Positions 36,566-45,979 of a stretch of 64,000 nt of DNA are shown here, piece after piece (position 1 is the first letter of the stretch; each line of letters begins with the position of its first letter). A program made the position numbers and the translations under genes. This DNA comes from Bog-756 sp036513075 (GTDB lineage: Bacteria > Actinomycetota > Acidimicrobiia > Acidimicrobiales > RAAP-2), in the NCBI GenBank assembly GCA_036513075.1, contig DATBZS010000037.1, positions 1 through 64,000 on the forward strand. The letters run 5' to 3'. The notes beneath the pieces were generated by a model. It had not been told where the DNA came from. It searched no databases and was given only the letters and a program-made list of their open reading frames with translations.

Positions 36566-37461
36566 GAGCGGGCGGCGTCCTGGCTCAGGCCCGAGGGCAT
36601 CACCATGCCCACCGTCTGGAGGTGCTGACCCAACATGGAGTCGAACTCCTCGGCCACCGACTCGGTGTCCCAACCACCGTCTTTGTGCATCCACGCGATC
36701 TGCTTCGGGTGCTGGAACAAGGTGTAGCTGAAATCAGTCCGTCCGAAGATCTGACCGTTCACGTGGGCGGCACGCTCGGAGGCGAGGAAGGCCACCAGGG
36801 GCGCGTTCATGGCCGGGTCGAGACGCGGGTCGGGCTCTCCGTCGGGGTCGGTCAGGGCCGCGGTCATCCGGGTGGCGCCGGCCGGGGCGATGGCGTTGAC
36901 GGTGATCCCGGCCCGGGCCAGCTCCAGGGCCCAGACAAAGGTCATGCCCATGATCCCCGCTTTGGCGGCCCCGTAGTTGGTCTGCCCGAAATTGCCCCGC
37001 AGGCCGGCCGACGACGTGACGTTGACGATCCGCCCGTACCCGGCTTCCTTCATGACCGGCACGGCGTGCCGGGTGCAGTTGAAGGCCCCCTTCAAGTGGG
37101 TGGCGATCACGGCGTCGAAGTCGTCCTCATCCATCTTGACCAGGGTGCGGTCCCGGACGATGCCGGCGTTGTTGACCAGGATATCCAGGCGTCCGAACGA
37201 GTCGAGGGCGGCCTCGACGATGCGGCCGGTGGCCTCGAAGTCGGTCACCGACTCGTGGCTGGGCACGGCCCGACCGCCCAGGGCCTCGATCTCGGCGCAG
37301 ACCGCGGTGGCCGGATCCTCCTCGGACTGCTCGCCCCGGAGGCCGACTCCGAGATCGTTCACCACCACGGCGGCTCCCTGGCGGGCCAGTTCCAGGGCGA
37401 ATTGGCGACCGATGCCACGCCCGGCTCCGGTCACGATGGCCACGCGGTCGTCGAGCAGCAT
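36562..37461 (-). CDS. SDR similar to 17-beta-HSD4/MFE-2 3-hydroxyacyl-CoA dehydrogenase
   Basis: The 299-residue oxidoreductase has TGAGRGIGR, NNAGIVRDRTL, a Ser in NVTSSAGLRGNFGQ and the catalytic YGAAK. The FGQTNYGAAKAG segment and the length match the (R)-specific 3-hydroxyacyl-CoA dehydrogenase domain of multifunctional enzyme 2. It would oxidise a 3-hydroxyacyl-CoA after a MaoC-type hydratase. First gene of the - strand SDR-VOC-hydratase-ligase unit, divergent from ACAD 6. Confidence 0.88.
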   Translation of the reverse strand: MLLDDRVAIVTGAGRGIGRQFALELARQGAAVVVNDLGVGLRGEQSEEDPATAVCAEIEALGGRAVPSHESVTDFEATGRIVEAALDSFGRLDILVNNAGIVRDRTLVKMDEDDFDAVIATHLKGAFNCTRHAVPVMKEAGYGRIVNVTSSAGLRGNFGQTNYGAAKAGIMGMTFVWALELARAGITVNAIAPAGATRMTAALTDPDGEPDPRLDPAMNAPLVAFLASERAAHVNGQIFGRTDFSYTLFQHPKQIAWMHKDGGWDTESVAEEFDSMLGQHLQTVGMVMPSGLSQDAARS

Positions 37462-37637
37462 CCGTGCGTCTCCTGTTGGGTGGGGGATGGGATACGGGCG
37501 GTCGCCCCCCAGTCGGGCATCCGCGGTTGCGCATCCTACGGCACCTCCCTGGATCCGGCCACGGTGTCGCCGACCACCGGGTCGCCGGTCCGACTGCCCT
37601 ATTCTCGCCCTAGCTACCGGACGGGAAGAAGGGTGCC

Positions 37638-38861
37638 ATGTCGAGTGTCAAAGGTTCGGACCCGTATGCGGAGACCGAGGACCGGAGCGTACTGCGACAG
37701 CTGGCCCGCGAGGTGGGCCGTCGCTCGGTGGCCCCCTTCGCCCACGACGCCGATGTCACCGGGGTGCTTCCGGCCGAGGCACTCGACGCCCTGGCCCGCG
37801 CCGATCTGTTCCGAGTGACGATCGGTGAGAGGTGGGGAGGCCTCGGCCTGGGAGACGTGGAGGCGGCGATCGTGCTGGAGGAGATCGCCCGCCACGACGT
37901 GTCCACGGCGATCTGCTGCCAACTGGCGTTCAACGGTCCGTCCCGGGGCATCGAGCACCTTGGCGGTGACGCGCTGCAAGAGCGGTGGCTACCCCGGGTG
38001 GCTGACGGTGCGGCCATCGTCAGCATCGGCATCACCGAGCCCGACGCCGGCTCGGCCGTCCAGAACATGCGCAGCAATCTGGTCGCCGACGGCCCCGGCC
38101 GGTTCCGGCTCAACGGGTACAAGAACTACTCGACCCTCGGCGACGTGGCCCAGGGCATCCTGGTCTGGTGTCGATGGCCCGGGGGTGAGGGCGCCCGGGG
38201 CATCGGGGCGGTGGTCGTCCCCATGGACCGTGAAGGCGTGGCCGTCACCGGTCGTCATCGTGGCATGGGCATCCACGCCGCCACCGAGGCCGAAGTGGCG
38301 TTCGACGGGGTGGAGATCGGGCAGGAGGACATCCTGGTGGCCGGGGTGCCCGGTACCACGGAGGCTTTCAAGGTCCTGCTCGGCCATCTCAACCACGAAC
38401 GGTGCGGCAATGCCGCCATGTGCGTAGGCGCGGCCCAGGGCGCACTCGAACACGCGGTGCGCTACATGCATGACCGTGAGGTCGACGGCCGACCGATCGG
38501 CGAGCTCCAGGGACTGCGGTGGAAGCTGGCCGACATGGCCGTCCAGTTGGAGGGCGCCCGCCTCCTGCTCACCCGGGCCGTCCACCTGGCCGGTGCGGGG
38601 GGCACCCCACCCCCTCTGGAGACGGCCATGGCCAAGGCGGCGGCCAACCTGGCCGCCAAGTTCGTCTGCGACGAGGCGATCCAGATCCACGGCGGCTACG
38701 GCTACAGCCAGGAGTATCCGGTGGAGCGCGCCTACCGCGACATCCGGGGTCTGTGCATCGGAGCCGGCACGGTGGAGGCGCAGCGCAATTACATCGGCGG
38801 CGCGGTGGTGGCCGGTCGCACCACGGTGTCGCCCGGATGGCTGGATCCGCTGGTCGACTGA
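37638..38861 (+). CDS. Acyl-CoA dehydrogenase (ACAD 6)
   Basis: The 407-residue protein has ITEPDAGSAVQNM, FRLNGYKNYSTLGD, HERCGNAAMCVGAAQGALE, IQIHGGYGYSQEYPVERAYRD and IGAGTVEAQRNYI. The catalytic-region motif reads GAGTVEAQ rather than GGTxEI. It is divergent from the SDR gene with 176 bp between. A possible TATTCT -10 box lies at 37600-37605, without a clear -35. Substrate unknown. Confidence 0.92.
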   Translation: MSSVKGSDPYAETEDRSVLRQLAREVGRRSVAPFAHDADVTGVLPAEALDALARADLFRVTIGERWGGLGLGDVEAAIVLEEIARHDVSTAICCQLAFNGPSRGIEHLGGDALQERWLPRVADGAAIVSIGITEPDAGSAVQNMRSNLVADGPGRFRLNGYKNYSTLGDVAQGILVWCRWPGGEGARGIGAVVVPMDREGVAVTGRHRGMGIHAATEAEVAFDGVEIGQEDILVAGVPGTTEAFKVLLGHLNHERCGNAAMCVGAAQGALEHAVRYMHDREVDGRPIGELQGLRWKLADMAVQLEGARLLLTRAVHLAGAGGTPPPLETAMAKAAANLAAKFVCDEAIQIHGGYGYSQEYPVERAYRDIRGLCIGAGTVEAQRNYIGGAVVAGRTTVSPGWLDPLVD

Positions 38862-38876
38862 GGCGGATCGCCGGGC

Positions 38877-40562
38877 TCATGCGCCGGGGCGGAGGAACCG
38901 GCCTTCGGGATCCCAGCGCCGGAGCTTCTCCACGAGGGCCGGGTCCGGGGCGTCGAGCTCGGTGACAGGATCGGCCACCGACAGATTCCACGGGCAGCGT
39001 TCCCGGACCGCGTCCACCCGCTCGGCCAACGACCCCGGCCCGGGGGCGACCGCGGTCAGGGCCAGCTCGCCGGAGGCGTCCTTTTCGAAGAGGCAGAGGT
39101 CGGTCACCAGGGCCCGGACCCGGTGACCGACCGAAGTCACATACGGGACGTCGACGACCAGGCGACGGGTGGTGAGGGTGGTCATGACTACGACCTCGTC
39201 GGCCGTCGAGGCCACGTCGTTGCCCCCGCCCGACCCGACCAGGAACACCTTGCCGGGAACCACCGTCGAGTTGATGTTGCCGAAGCGGTCGATCTGGGCG
39301 GCACCCAGACAGCCGAGCAACGTCGTCCCCGGTCCGCTGACCAGCGTGCCCAGCACCTGGTCGGCGTCGCCCAGCATGGTGGCCGAGGGGAAACTCCGGT
39401 GATTGAAGACGAACGGGTCGGCCGGTGTCGGCTCGTAGCCCCACAGTCCGAGCTCAGCGGTCAACACGACCTCTGATCCGTCGGCCCGGGACAGCTCGAC
39501 GGCCAGCCAGGCGGCCAGGTTGGCCACACCCGCCCCGGCCAGCACCGCGTCGGCCTGTACCGCGTTGATCCGCCCGGCCAGATAAATGGCGCCGTGGACC
39601 GCCGCCGCCTCCCAGGCCACGACCGGGGTGTCGAGGTCGGGCGGGTGGGCCGCCTCGTCATCACGCCACGAGTCCGGCTCGGCCCGGCGCTGCAGGTGGG
39701 CCAGTCGTTCGATTCCCAGGCGTGCGAGATAGTCCTCCTGGTCGACGGGGCCGAGGATCCAGTGCTCGATCCATTCGTCGAACGTGTCGCCGTGGCTGGC
39801 CGCCCGGGCCTCGGACCAGAACTCCAGGTCTTCGCCGTACGGGTCGACCGGGGTGTCGCGGGCGAAGAGTCCGCCGGGATGGGCCCCCATCGGGGTCTCG
39901 GCAACGGCCAGGACCCGGTGTCCGGGGACCCGCACCAGGTGGGACCACGGCCGGATGTCGTCGACCACCCGGTCGACGGTGGCCACGACCCCGCGGGTGG
40001 CCGCCAACGCTCCCCAGACCCCCTCCAGGCCGGGGGCGTTGAAGGCGAGGTTGCCCTGTCGATCCGAGAGGGGGGCGTGGAGCAGGGTGACATCGGGTGC
40101 GTAGGCCTCCAGCATCCCCACCTCGCCGAACGGCGTCGTCACCCGGGCATACCCGGGGTTGTCGGCCATCGACGATCCGACCAGCGAGGAGGTCGTGACC
40201 GCGGGTAGCCCACGGGCGGCCGCCTCGAGTCGCTGGAGGAACGAGAGGAACGACCAGTGCTCGACCTCGACCGAACCGTCGAGGTAGGCCGAGGCGAACC
40301 AGGGATTGGGCGTGAAGTTCGGGAAGACGTCGCCCGAATAGCCGGTGACGACCTTGGTCACGAGCCCTCCGCGGAAGAACACCGCACCCAGACTCGACAG
40401 GCTCAACATCACCAGCGTGAATCCAGGATCCCTTCCCCACCAGGTGCGGATCAGGTGCCGGGCCCCGGCGGTCCACCGGGTGTGGTTGGTGACGATATGG
40501 ACGGCATCGCCCGCCCGGACGTGGGCCACGGCGTCGTCGAGCGAGCAGACCTTGTCCGGCAT
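38877..40562 (-). CDS. Fused family I CoA-transferase (alpha-beta)
   Basis: The 561-residue protein joins the two subunits usual in family I CoA-transferases. The N-terminal part (to about residue 270) resembles the A subunit (DAVAHVRAGDAVHI, GNLAFNAPGLEGVWGALAA). The C-terminal part resembles the B subunit, with VVLTAELGLWGY at the place of the catalytic Glu, NHRSFPSATMLGDAD and FLVGSGGGND. Relatives include glutaconate CoA-transferase and the IpdAB hydrolases of steroid ring cleavage. The ATG at 40562 is preferred. Convergent with ACAD 6, divergent from ECH 3. Confidence 0.85.
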   Translation of the reverse strand: MPDKVCSLDDAVAHVRAGDAVHIVTNHTRWTAGARHLIRTWWGRDPGFTLVMLSLSSLGAVFFRGGLVTKVVTGYSGDVFPNFTPNPWFASAYLDGSVEVEHWSFLSFLQRLEAAARGLPAVTTSSLVGSSMADNPGYARVTTPFGEVGMLEAYAPDVTLLHAPLSDRQGNLAFNAPGLEGVWGALAATRGVVATVDRVVDDIRPWSHLVRVPGHRVLAVAETPMGAHPGGLFARDTPVDPYGEDLEFWSEARAASHGDTFDEWIEHWILGPVDQEDYLARLGIERLAHLQRRAEPDSWRDDEAAHPPDLDTPVVAWEAAAVHGAIYLAGRINAVQADAVLAGAGVANLAAWLAVELSRADGSEVVLTAELGLWGYEPTPADPFVFNHRSFPSATMLGDADQVLGTLVSGPGTTLLGCLGAAQIDRFGNINSTVVPGKVFLVGSGGGNDVASTADEVVVMTTLTTRRLVVDVPYVTSVGHRVRALVTDLCLFEKDASGELALTAVAPGPGSLAERVDAVRERCPWNLSVADPVTELDAPDPALVEKLRRWDPEGRFLRPGA

Positions 40563-40604
40563 GGCCAGGAAGCTAGCGGACCTTGTCCCGGATAGCATCC
40601 GGCG

Positions 40605-41408
40605 ATGATCCACTACGAGGTCGGCGACGACCGGGTCGGACGCATCACCCTCGACCGCCCCGAGGCCAGGAACGCCCTGACGGTTGCCATGCGCGACGAC
40701 CTGGTCGACGCGGTGCGCCAGTGCCGTTCCGACGAGCGGGTGCGTTCGGTCCTGGTGACCGGCGCCGGCGATTCGTTCTGTGCCGGGATGGATCTGCGGG
40801 CCTCCACGGTGAGCCAGGCGGGGGGGACCGATTTCGACCCCCGGACCACCAGCGAAGCGCTGCGCATCGGCGTGCAGACCTTCATCCGGGAGCTCTGGGA
40901 ACTGGACAAGCCCACGGTCGCCGCGGTCAACGGCACGGCCGTCGGACCCGGCGCCCACCTGGCCCTCGCCTGCGACTTCGTGCTGGTCCAACCGGCCACC
41001 CGGTTCATCTGGTCGTTCGCCCGGTGGGGACTGGTGGTCGACGCCGGTGGGGCGTACCTCCTGCCCCGTCTGGTCGGGCTCCCCCGGGCCAAGGCGATGG
41101 TCATGCTCGGCGAGGAGGTGGTCGGCGACGACGCCGTGGCCGCCGGGCTCGCCTACCGCTGCGCGGGGTCACTCGACGCACTGGTGACTGAGGCCGATGC
41201 ACTGGCCGTCCGACTGGCCGAGGGTCCGACCAGGTCCCTCGGTCTCTCCAAGCAGCTGCTCAACTCCACATTCGAGACCGCGCTGCCCGTGGCGCTCGAA
41301 CGCGAAGGGCAGGCCCAGTCACTGGCTGCCGTATCCCCCGAGATGGCCGAGGGGATGGCCGCCTTCCGCGAGAAGCGGCGCCCGAAGTTCGCCGGGCCTG
41401 ACGCCTGA
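40605..41408 (+). CDS. Enoyl-CoA hydratase/isomerase, PaaG-like (ECH 3)
   Basis: The 267-residue crotonase has LDRPEARNALT, FCAGMDLRAS, VNGTAVGPGAHLALACDF and WGLVVDAGGAYLLPRLVG. The Asp in VVDAGG and the lack of the two classical Glu residues match PaaG-like isomerases rather than hydratases. It would shift a double bond or isomerise a ring intermediate. ATG at 40605, divergent from the CoA-transferase by 42 bp. Confidence 0.9.
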   Translation: MIHYEVGDDRVGRITLDRPEARNALTVAMRDDLVDAVRQCRSDERVRSVLVTGAGDSFCAGMDLRASTVSQAGGTDFDPRTTSEALRIGVQTFIRELWELDKPTVAAVNGTAVGPGAHLALACDFVLVQPATRFIWSFARWGLVVDAGGAYLLPRLVGLPRAKAMVMLGEEVVGDDAVAAGLAYRCAGSLDALVTEADALAVRLAEGPTRSLGLSKQLLNSTFETALPVALEREGQAQSLAAVSPEMAEGMAAFREKRRPKFAGPDA

Positions 41409-41417
41409 GCTGGTTCC

Positions 41418-42650
41418 TCAGATCACCCCGTCGGCCCGGTGGCGATCGAGTTCGGCCCCGGTGAGGCCCACCACCTCGCGCCACACCTCGTCGTTGTGCT
41501 CGCCGAGGAGGGGTGCGGGGCGGGGGGCGGTCGGGCGCCGGCCGTCGAGGCGGGGAAACGGCGCCTGTTGGCGGTGCGGCCCGGCCACCGGGTCGTCGAC
41601 GGTCACCAGATCGCCCCGCGCCGCGAAGTGGGGATCGGCGAGGATGTCGGCCGCCGAGTATGCGGTGCCGACCGGGACCTCGTGGGCGATGCACACCGCC
41701 TCGACCTCGGCGGCAGTACGGGACGATGTCCACGCCGCCACCAGGTCGTTGATTTCGTCGGAGCGGCCCGCCCGCTCCGCCAACGTCGACCACTTCGGGT
41801 CGTCGGCCAGTTCGGGGCGGCCCATGGCCGCGCACAGCCGACGGAAGTTGACATTGGAGCCGGCCACGATGCACACGAAGGTGCCGTCGGAAGTGGGGTA
41901 GTTGTCGAGCGGCGCCGAGGTGGCCATGCGGTTGCCCTCCCGCTCGCGCGTCCACCCCATCCGGTCCTGGGCGGCCACGGTCCACTCCAGGATCCGCAGG
42001 ATCGAACCGTAGAGCGGGGCGTCCACCACGCCGCCCACACCGGTGCCCCCGGGGCCGTCCCGCCGATACAGTGCGGCGTTGACGGCCGATGCCGCGAAGG
42101 TGCCGGTCAGGTAGTCCGAGACGGACACGCCGGGTCGGACGGGCGGGCGGTCGGGATACCCGGTGAGATGGAGCAGGCCTCCGTAGGCGATACCCATCCG
42201 GTCGAGGCCGGTTCGACCGGAATACGGACCGTCCTGTCCGAACACACTGATGCGGGCCCACACCAGGCGGGGGTCGCAGTCGTCGGGCCCGATGCCCCAC
42301 GCTTCCATCGCCCCGGGACGGAAGTTCTCGCACACCACGTCGGCCGTTGCGACGAGGCGCCGGAACAGCTCTTGTCCTTCGGGCCGCCGGAGGTCGAGGG
42401 TGATGCCCCTGCGACCCCGACCCTCGACCGCCCACCACATCGAGTACCCGGGTCCCTCGTCGTCGGCGGGGACGAAGGGGCCGATGGTGCGCATGAAGTC
42501 GCCACCCCTCGGGTCTTCGATCTTGATGACGTCGGCGCCCATGTCGCCTAGCAGCCCAGCGCAGAAGGGCGCACTGATTCGGGTACCGACATCGATGACC
42601 CTGATGCCGGCCAGCGGAGGTCGGTCGGCCGACGGCGGCGGTTCGGTCAC
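41418..42650 (-). CDS. Family III CoA-transferase (CaiB/BaiF), copy 1
   Basis: The 410-residue enzyme moves CoA between carboxylates. It has IRVIDVGTRISAPFCAGLLG, MGADVIKIEDPRGG, the catalytic-position Asp in VSVSDYLTG, and the C-terminal half starting near NYPTSDGTFVCIVAG. It starts with GTG. It is 37 bp after ECH 4 and ends the ACAD 7-ECH 4-CoA-transferase unit. It may activate a substrate by transfer rather than by ligase. Confidence 0.92.
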   Translation of the reverse strand: MTEPPPSADRPPLAGIRVIDVGTRISAPFCAGLLGDMGADVIKIEDPRGGDFMRTIGPFVPADDEGPGYSMWWAVEGRGRRGITLDLRRPEGQELFRRLVATADVVCENFRPGAMEAWGIGPDDCDPRLVWARISVFGQDGPYSGRTGLDRMGIAYGGLLHLTGYPDRPPVRPGVSVSDYLTGTFAASAVNAALYRRDGPGGTGVGGVVDAPLYGSILRILEWTVAAQDRMGWTREREGNRMATSAPLDNYPTSDGTFVCIVAGSNVNFRRLCAAMGRPELADDPKWSTLAERAGRSDEINDLVAAWTSSRTAAEVEAVCIAHEVPVGTAYSAADILADPHFAARGDLVTVDDPVAGPHRQQAPFPRLDGRRPTAPRPAPLLGEHNDEVWREVVGLTGAELDRHRADGVI

Positions 42651-42687
42651 GCGGTGCTCCCCCTCGTCATGGTGTCGACGTCCCGGA

Positions 42688-43515
42688 TCAGTCGCGGTGC
42701 TCGGCGAAGACCTCGGCCATTGACTGCTTCTCCTGGCGGGTCCGTAGGGCCGACGTCGCCGTTTCGGTGTTGTGCATCCAGTGGTGGGCCATGAAGTGGT
42801 ACTTCCACGATGCGTCCTTGCCCATCAGGGTGGCCGTGTGGTTGAGGGAGTCCTTCACCACCTGCGCGGTGGCCGGCGGCACCATGGCCACGCGGTCGGC
42901 CAACTCTCCGACCCGCTCGGTGAGCTCGGACCGGGGCACGACGCGGTTGACGAGCCCGAGGCGCCAGGCTTCCTGGGCGTCGATCTTCTCGCCCGTCCAG
43001 AGGAACTCCTTGGCCTTTCGGATACCCAGCTCCCACGGCTCGACCAGCAGCTCGACACCGGCACCGGTCATCCGCAGGACCGGGTTCTGGAAGACGGCAT
43101 CGTCGGCGGCCACGATGAGATCGCACATGCAGGCCAGCATCATCCCGGCGGCCACGCACGCCCCCTGCACGGCGGCGATGGTCGGCTTCCGGAAGGAGTA
43201 GAGCCGCTGACACCGGTCGACGTACATGACCTTCTCGTGGCGGAATTTGCCCTCGGGCGTGTCCCGCATCCGTCGCCACTCGTCGGGTTCGGTGTCACCG
43301 ACCAGCGCCTTCAGGTCGTGCCCGGACGAGAAGTGCTTGCCGTTTCCGGCCAGGATCACCACCCGTACCTCGTCGTCGGCATCCGCCCGGTCCAGCGCGC
43401 CATCGATGCCGTCGATCAGCGCGGTGTCCTGGGCGTTGGCCACCTCCGGCCGGTTCATGGTGATCGTGGCCACATGGCCGCGTGTGCTGTAGAGGACCAC
43501 CTGTTCGTCAACCAT
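42688..43515 (-). CDS. Enoyl-CoA hydratase/isomerase (ECH 4)
   Basis: The 275-residue crotonase has MNRPEVANAQDT, FSSGHDLKAL, VQGACVAAGMMLACMCD and KEFLWTGEKID. Like ECH 1 it lacks the first catalytic Glu, keeps the second (KEF), and has the GVELLVEPWELG segment of that subgroup. It is 6 bp from ACAD 7 and 37 bp from the CoA-transferase on the - strand. The shared odd active site with ECH 1 suggests a common unusual reaction. Confidence 0.88.
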   Translation of the reverse strand: MVDEQVVLYSTRGHVATITMNRPEVANAQDTALIDGIDGALDRADADDEVRVVILAGNGKHFSSGHDLKALVGDTEPDEWRRMRDTPEGKFRHEKVMYVDRCQRLYSFRKPTIAAVQGACVAAGMMLACMCDLIVAADDAVFQNPVLRMTGAGVELLVEPWELGIRKAKEFLWTGEKIDAQEAWRLGLVNRVVPRSELTERVGELADRVAMVPPATAQVVKDSLNHTATLMGKDASWKYHFMAHHWMHNTETATSALRTRQEKQSMAEVFAEHRD

Positions 43516-43521
43516 TCGACG

Positions 43522-44808
43522 TCACACTCCTGTCCCGCTCGGTGCCGGCCGGACGGTCGACATGGACTCCGACCGACGGGCGGGTCGGATGGGCCCCGTG
43601 CCGGATGGCCCGGTGCCCGTTGGCTCGATGCGTGCCGGTCGAGGCAGTCCGAGGACGCGCTCACCGAGGATGGAGCGCTGGATCTCGTTGGTGCCCGCCC
43701 ATACCGAGGACGCCTGGTAGTACAGCCAGGACCGCTGCCATTCGCCATCACCCGGATTGTCGTCGGCGCCCCGGCCCAACGACGAGGCCGCGCCCAGTAC
43801 GGCCATGGCCGTGTCGTGGAACCGTTTGCTCATCTCGCTCCAGTAGAGCTTCAATGCACTCCCCTCCGGTCCGGGGTCCATCCCCTTGGTCAGGCGACTG
43901 ATGCTGCGCAGATTGTGGAGCTGGAAGATCCGCACCTCGACGAAGGCCTGGGCCAGGCGCTGCTGCATCCGCACGTCGTCCATGCTGGCGTTGTCGACCG
44001 CCAGGCGTAGGAGCTCCTCCAGGAGCTGCAAGTGGATGACCAACTGGCGGGGATTGGTACCCCGCTCGTGGGAGAGGGTCGAGTTGGCGACGCTCCATCC
44101 CTCGTTCTCCGCTCCGATCAGCTGGTCGGCGGGCACGAAGACCCCCGACAGGAACACCTCGTTGAATTCGGCCTCGCCGGTGAGTTGGACCAGGGGGCGG
44201 ACCTCGACCCCGGGGGCGTGCATGTCGACCACCAGGTAGGAGATGCCGCGGTGCTTGGGGGCGTCGGGGTCGGTGCGGGCCAGGCAGACCCCCCAGTCGG
44301 CGAACTGGGCGTAGGAGGTCCACACCTTCTGTCCATCCAGCACCCATCCACCGTCCACGGGCGTGGCCCGGGTCGCCACCCCGGCCAGGTCGCTGCCCGC
44401 CCCGGGCTCGCTGAACAGCTGACACCAGAGTGAGTCGGCGGTGAGGATGTCGGGTAGCCAGCGGGACTTCTGGACCTCGGTCCCGTGGGCGAGCAGCGTG
44501 GGTCCGGCGAGGTTGATCCCGATCCTCCCCACCATCTCGGGGGCCCGGGCGCGGGCCAACTCCTCCTGCACGATGAAGTGCTCGGTCGGACCGGCTCCCC
44601 GTCCGCCGTAGGCTTCGGGCCACGTCATCCCCACCCAACGGTCGCGGGCCAGTGACGCCTGCCACCGGCGACCGGCTGCAACTTCGTCGGCGAGGTCGTC
44701 GAAGCGGGGCGGCAGACCCTTGCCGTACTCCCACGGCAGGTTCTCGACCAGCCAGGTCCGGATGGCCGCCCGGAGGCTGGCCTCGGCCGGGGCCGGACTC
44801 AGGTCCAT
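43522..44808 (-). CDS. Acyl-CoA dehydrogenase (ACAD 7)
   Basis: The 428-residue protein has WVGMTWPEAYGGRG, LFSEPGAGSDLAGV, WVLDGQKVWTSYAQ, HERGTNPRQ and VWAGTNEIQRSIL with the catalytic-position Glu. About 40 low-complexity Pro/Gly/Ser-rich residues end it. It is a paralog of ACAD 5. It faces ACAD 8 on the + strand with only 43 bp between, so both may share one control region. The ATG at 44808 or a GTG three codons upstream starts it. Confidence 0.92.
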   Translation of the reverse strand: MDLSPAPAEASLRAAIRTWLVENLPWEYGKGLPPRFDDLADEVAAGRRWQASLARDRWVGMTWPEAYGGRGAGPTEHFIVQEELARARAPEMVGRIGINLAGPTLLAHGTEVQKSRWLPDILTADSLWCQLFSEPGAGSDLAGVATRATPVDGGWVLDGQKVWTSYAQFADWGVCLARTDPDAPKHRGISYLVVDMHAPGVEVRPLVQLTGEAEFNEVFLSGVFVPADQLIGAENEGWSVANSTLSHERGTNPRQLVIHLQLLEELLRLAVDNASMDDVRMQQRLAQAFVEVRIFQLHNLRSISRLTKGMDPGPEGSALKLYWSEMSKRFHDTAMAVLGAASSLGRGADDNPGDGEWQRSWLYYQASSVWAGTNEIQRSILGERVLGLPRPARIEPTGTGPSGTGPIRPARRSESMSTVRPAPSGTGV

Positions 44809-44851
44809 GTGGCCCACTCGCTCGCCGGCATCGACGTCATACTATCCAGGC

Positions 44852-45931
44852 ATGGACTTCGACCTGTCGGGTGAGCAGCGGGCGCTGCAGGAGGCGTCCC
44901 GGCACCTGTTGGACGATCTATCAGGACCACCGCAGGTGCGCGCACACCTGGCGTCGGGCGCGCCCTTCGACCGGGCGCTGTGGGAGGCCATGGCCGACCA
45001 GGGGTGGTGCACCGTCGCGGTCGCCGCCGACGAGGGCGGGCTCGGACTCGGTTGGGTCGAGGCCGCAGTACTGCTCGAGGAGGTGGGCCGCCACACGGCC
45101 CCGGTCCCACTGGCTCCCCAACTGGTCGCACTCGCCGCGTTGTCCGGGTTGCCCGGTCATGGCGACCTACGCGACCGCCTGGTGTCGGGCTCGGCTCTCG
45201 GGGCTGTGGCCTGGACGGCGCGCCCCGACGTGGTGACCTGTGGCGGTGGTCGAGAGCACCCCGAGCTGACCGGGCGATTGGGCCCGGTGGAAGGGGCGAC
45301 GGTCGCCGACGTGCTCGTGGTCGCGCTACCCGACGCCGTCTACCTGGTCGACCTGGCGGACACCGGACGGCCCACCGCAGAGCCGGCCATGGACCTGACC
45401 CGCACGCTCTCGTGGGTGGACCTGGACGCCACGCCGGCCGTCCGCATCGGCGATGCCGATGAAGCCGCCCGCGTCGGCGCCCTCGGTGCGTTGGCCGCGT
45501 CCGCGGAGTTGCTGGGTGGCAGCGGGCGTGTGCTCGAAATGGCCACCCAGTACGCCAAGGACCGGATCCAGTTCGGGGTGCCCATCGGTAGCTTCCAGGC
45601 GGTCAAGCACCGGTGCGCCGACATGCTGGTCGACGTCGAGGGCATGCGTTCGGCCACGTGGTACGCGGCGTGGGCCGCCTCCACGGCGGAACCCGGCTGG
45701 GCGATGGCCGCCTCGACGGCCAAGGTCTGGTGCGGCGACGCCTCCAAGAGGGTGATGGCCTCAGGTCTGCAGGTACACGGAGGGATCGGGTTCACCTGGG
45801 AACACGACCTGCACCTCTTCATCAAGCGAGCCCAGTACGCGCAGCTCGCCTACGGTGACGCGTCCCACCACCGGTCGGTGTTGGCCGCCGAACTCCGGTC
45901 CCTGGTCGAGGCGGGCACGGGCGTGATGTGA
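44852..45931 (+). CDS. Acyl-CoA dehydrogenase, short subunit (ACAD 8)
   Basis: The 359-residue protein has the acyl-CoA dehydrogenase fold: WCTVAVAADEGGLGLGW, ATQYAKDRIQFGVPIGSFQ and LQVHGGIGFTWEHDLHLF. It lacks the SEPxAGSD loop and ends without a GGTxE segment, like ACAD 2. It may pair with ACAD 7, which is divergent and complete. The ATG at 44852 has no clear ribosome-binding site. A ligase gene follows 48 bp downstream. Confidence 0.88.
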   Translation: MDFDLSGEQRALQEASRHLLDDLSGPPQVRAHLASGAPFDRALWEAMADQGWCTVAVAADEGGLGLGWVEAAVLLEEVGRHTAPVPLAPQLVALAALSGLPGHGDLRDRLVSGSALGAVAWTARPDVVTCGGGREHPELTGRLGPVEGATVADVLVVALPDAVYLVDLADTGRPTAEPAMDLTRTLSWVDLDATPAVRIGDADEAARVGALGALAASAELLGGSGRVLEMATQYAKDRIQFGVPIGSFQAVKHRCADMLVDVEGMRSATWYAAWAASTAEPGWAMAASTAKVWCGDASKRVMASGLQVHGGIGFTWEHDLHLFIKRAQYAQLAYGDASHHRSVLAAELRSLVEAGTGVM

Positions 45932-45979
45932 CACGGGCACCGTGCCCGGGGGAAGTCCACGTGGGATGAGGAGGATTCG

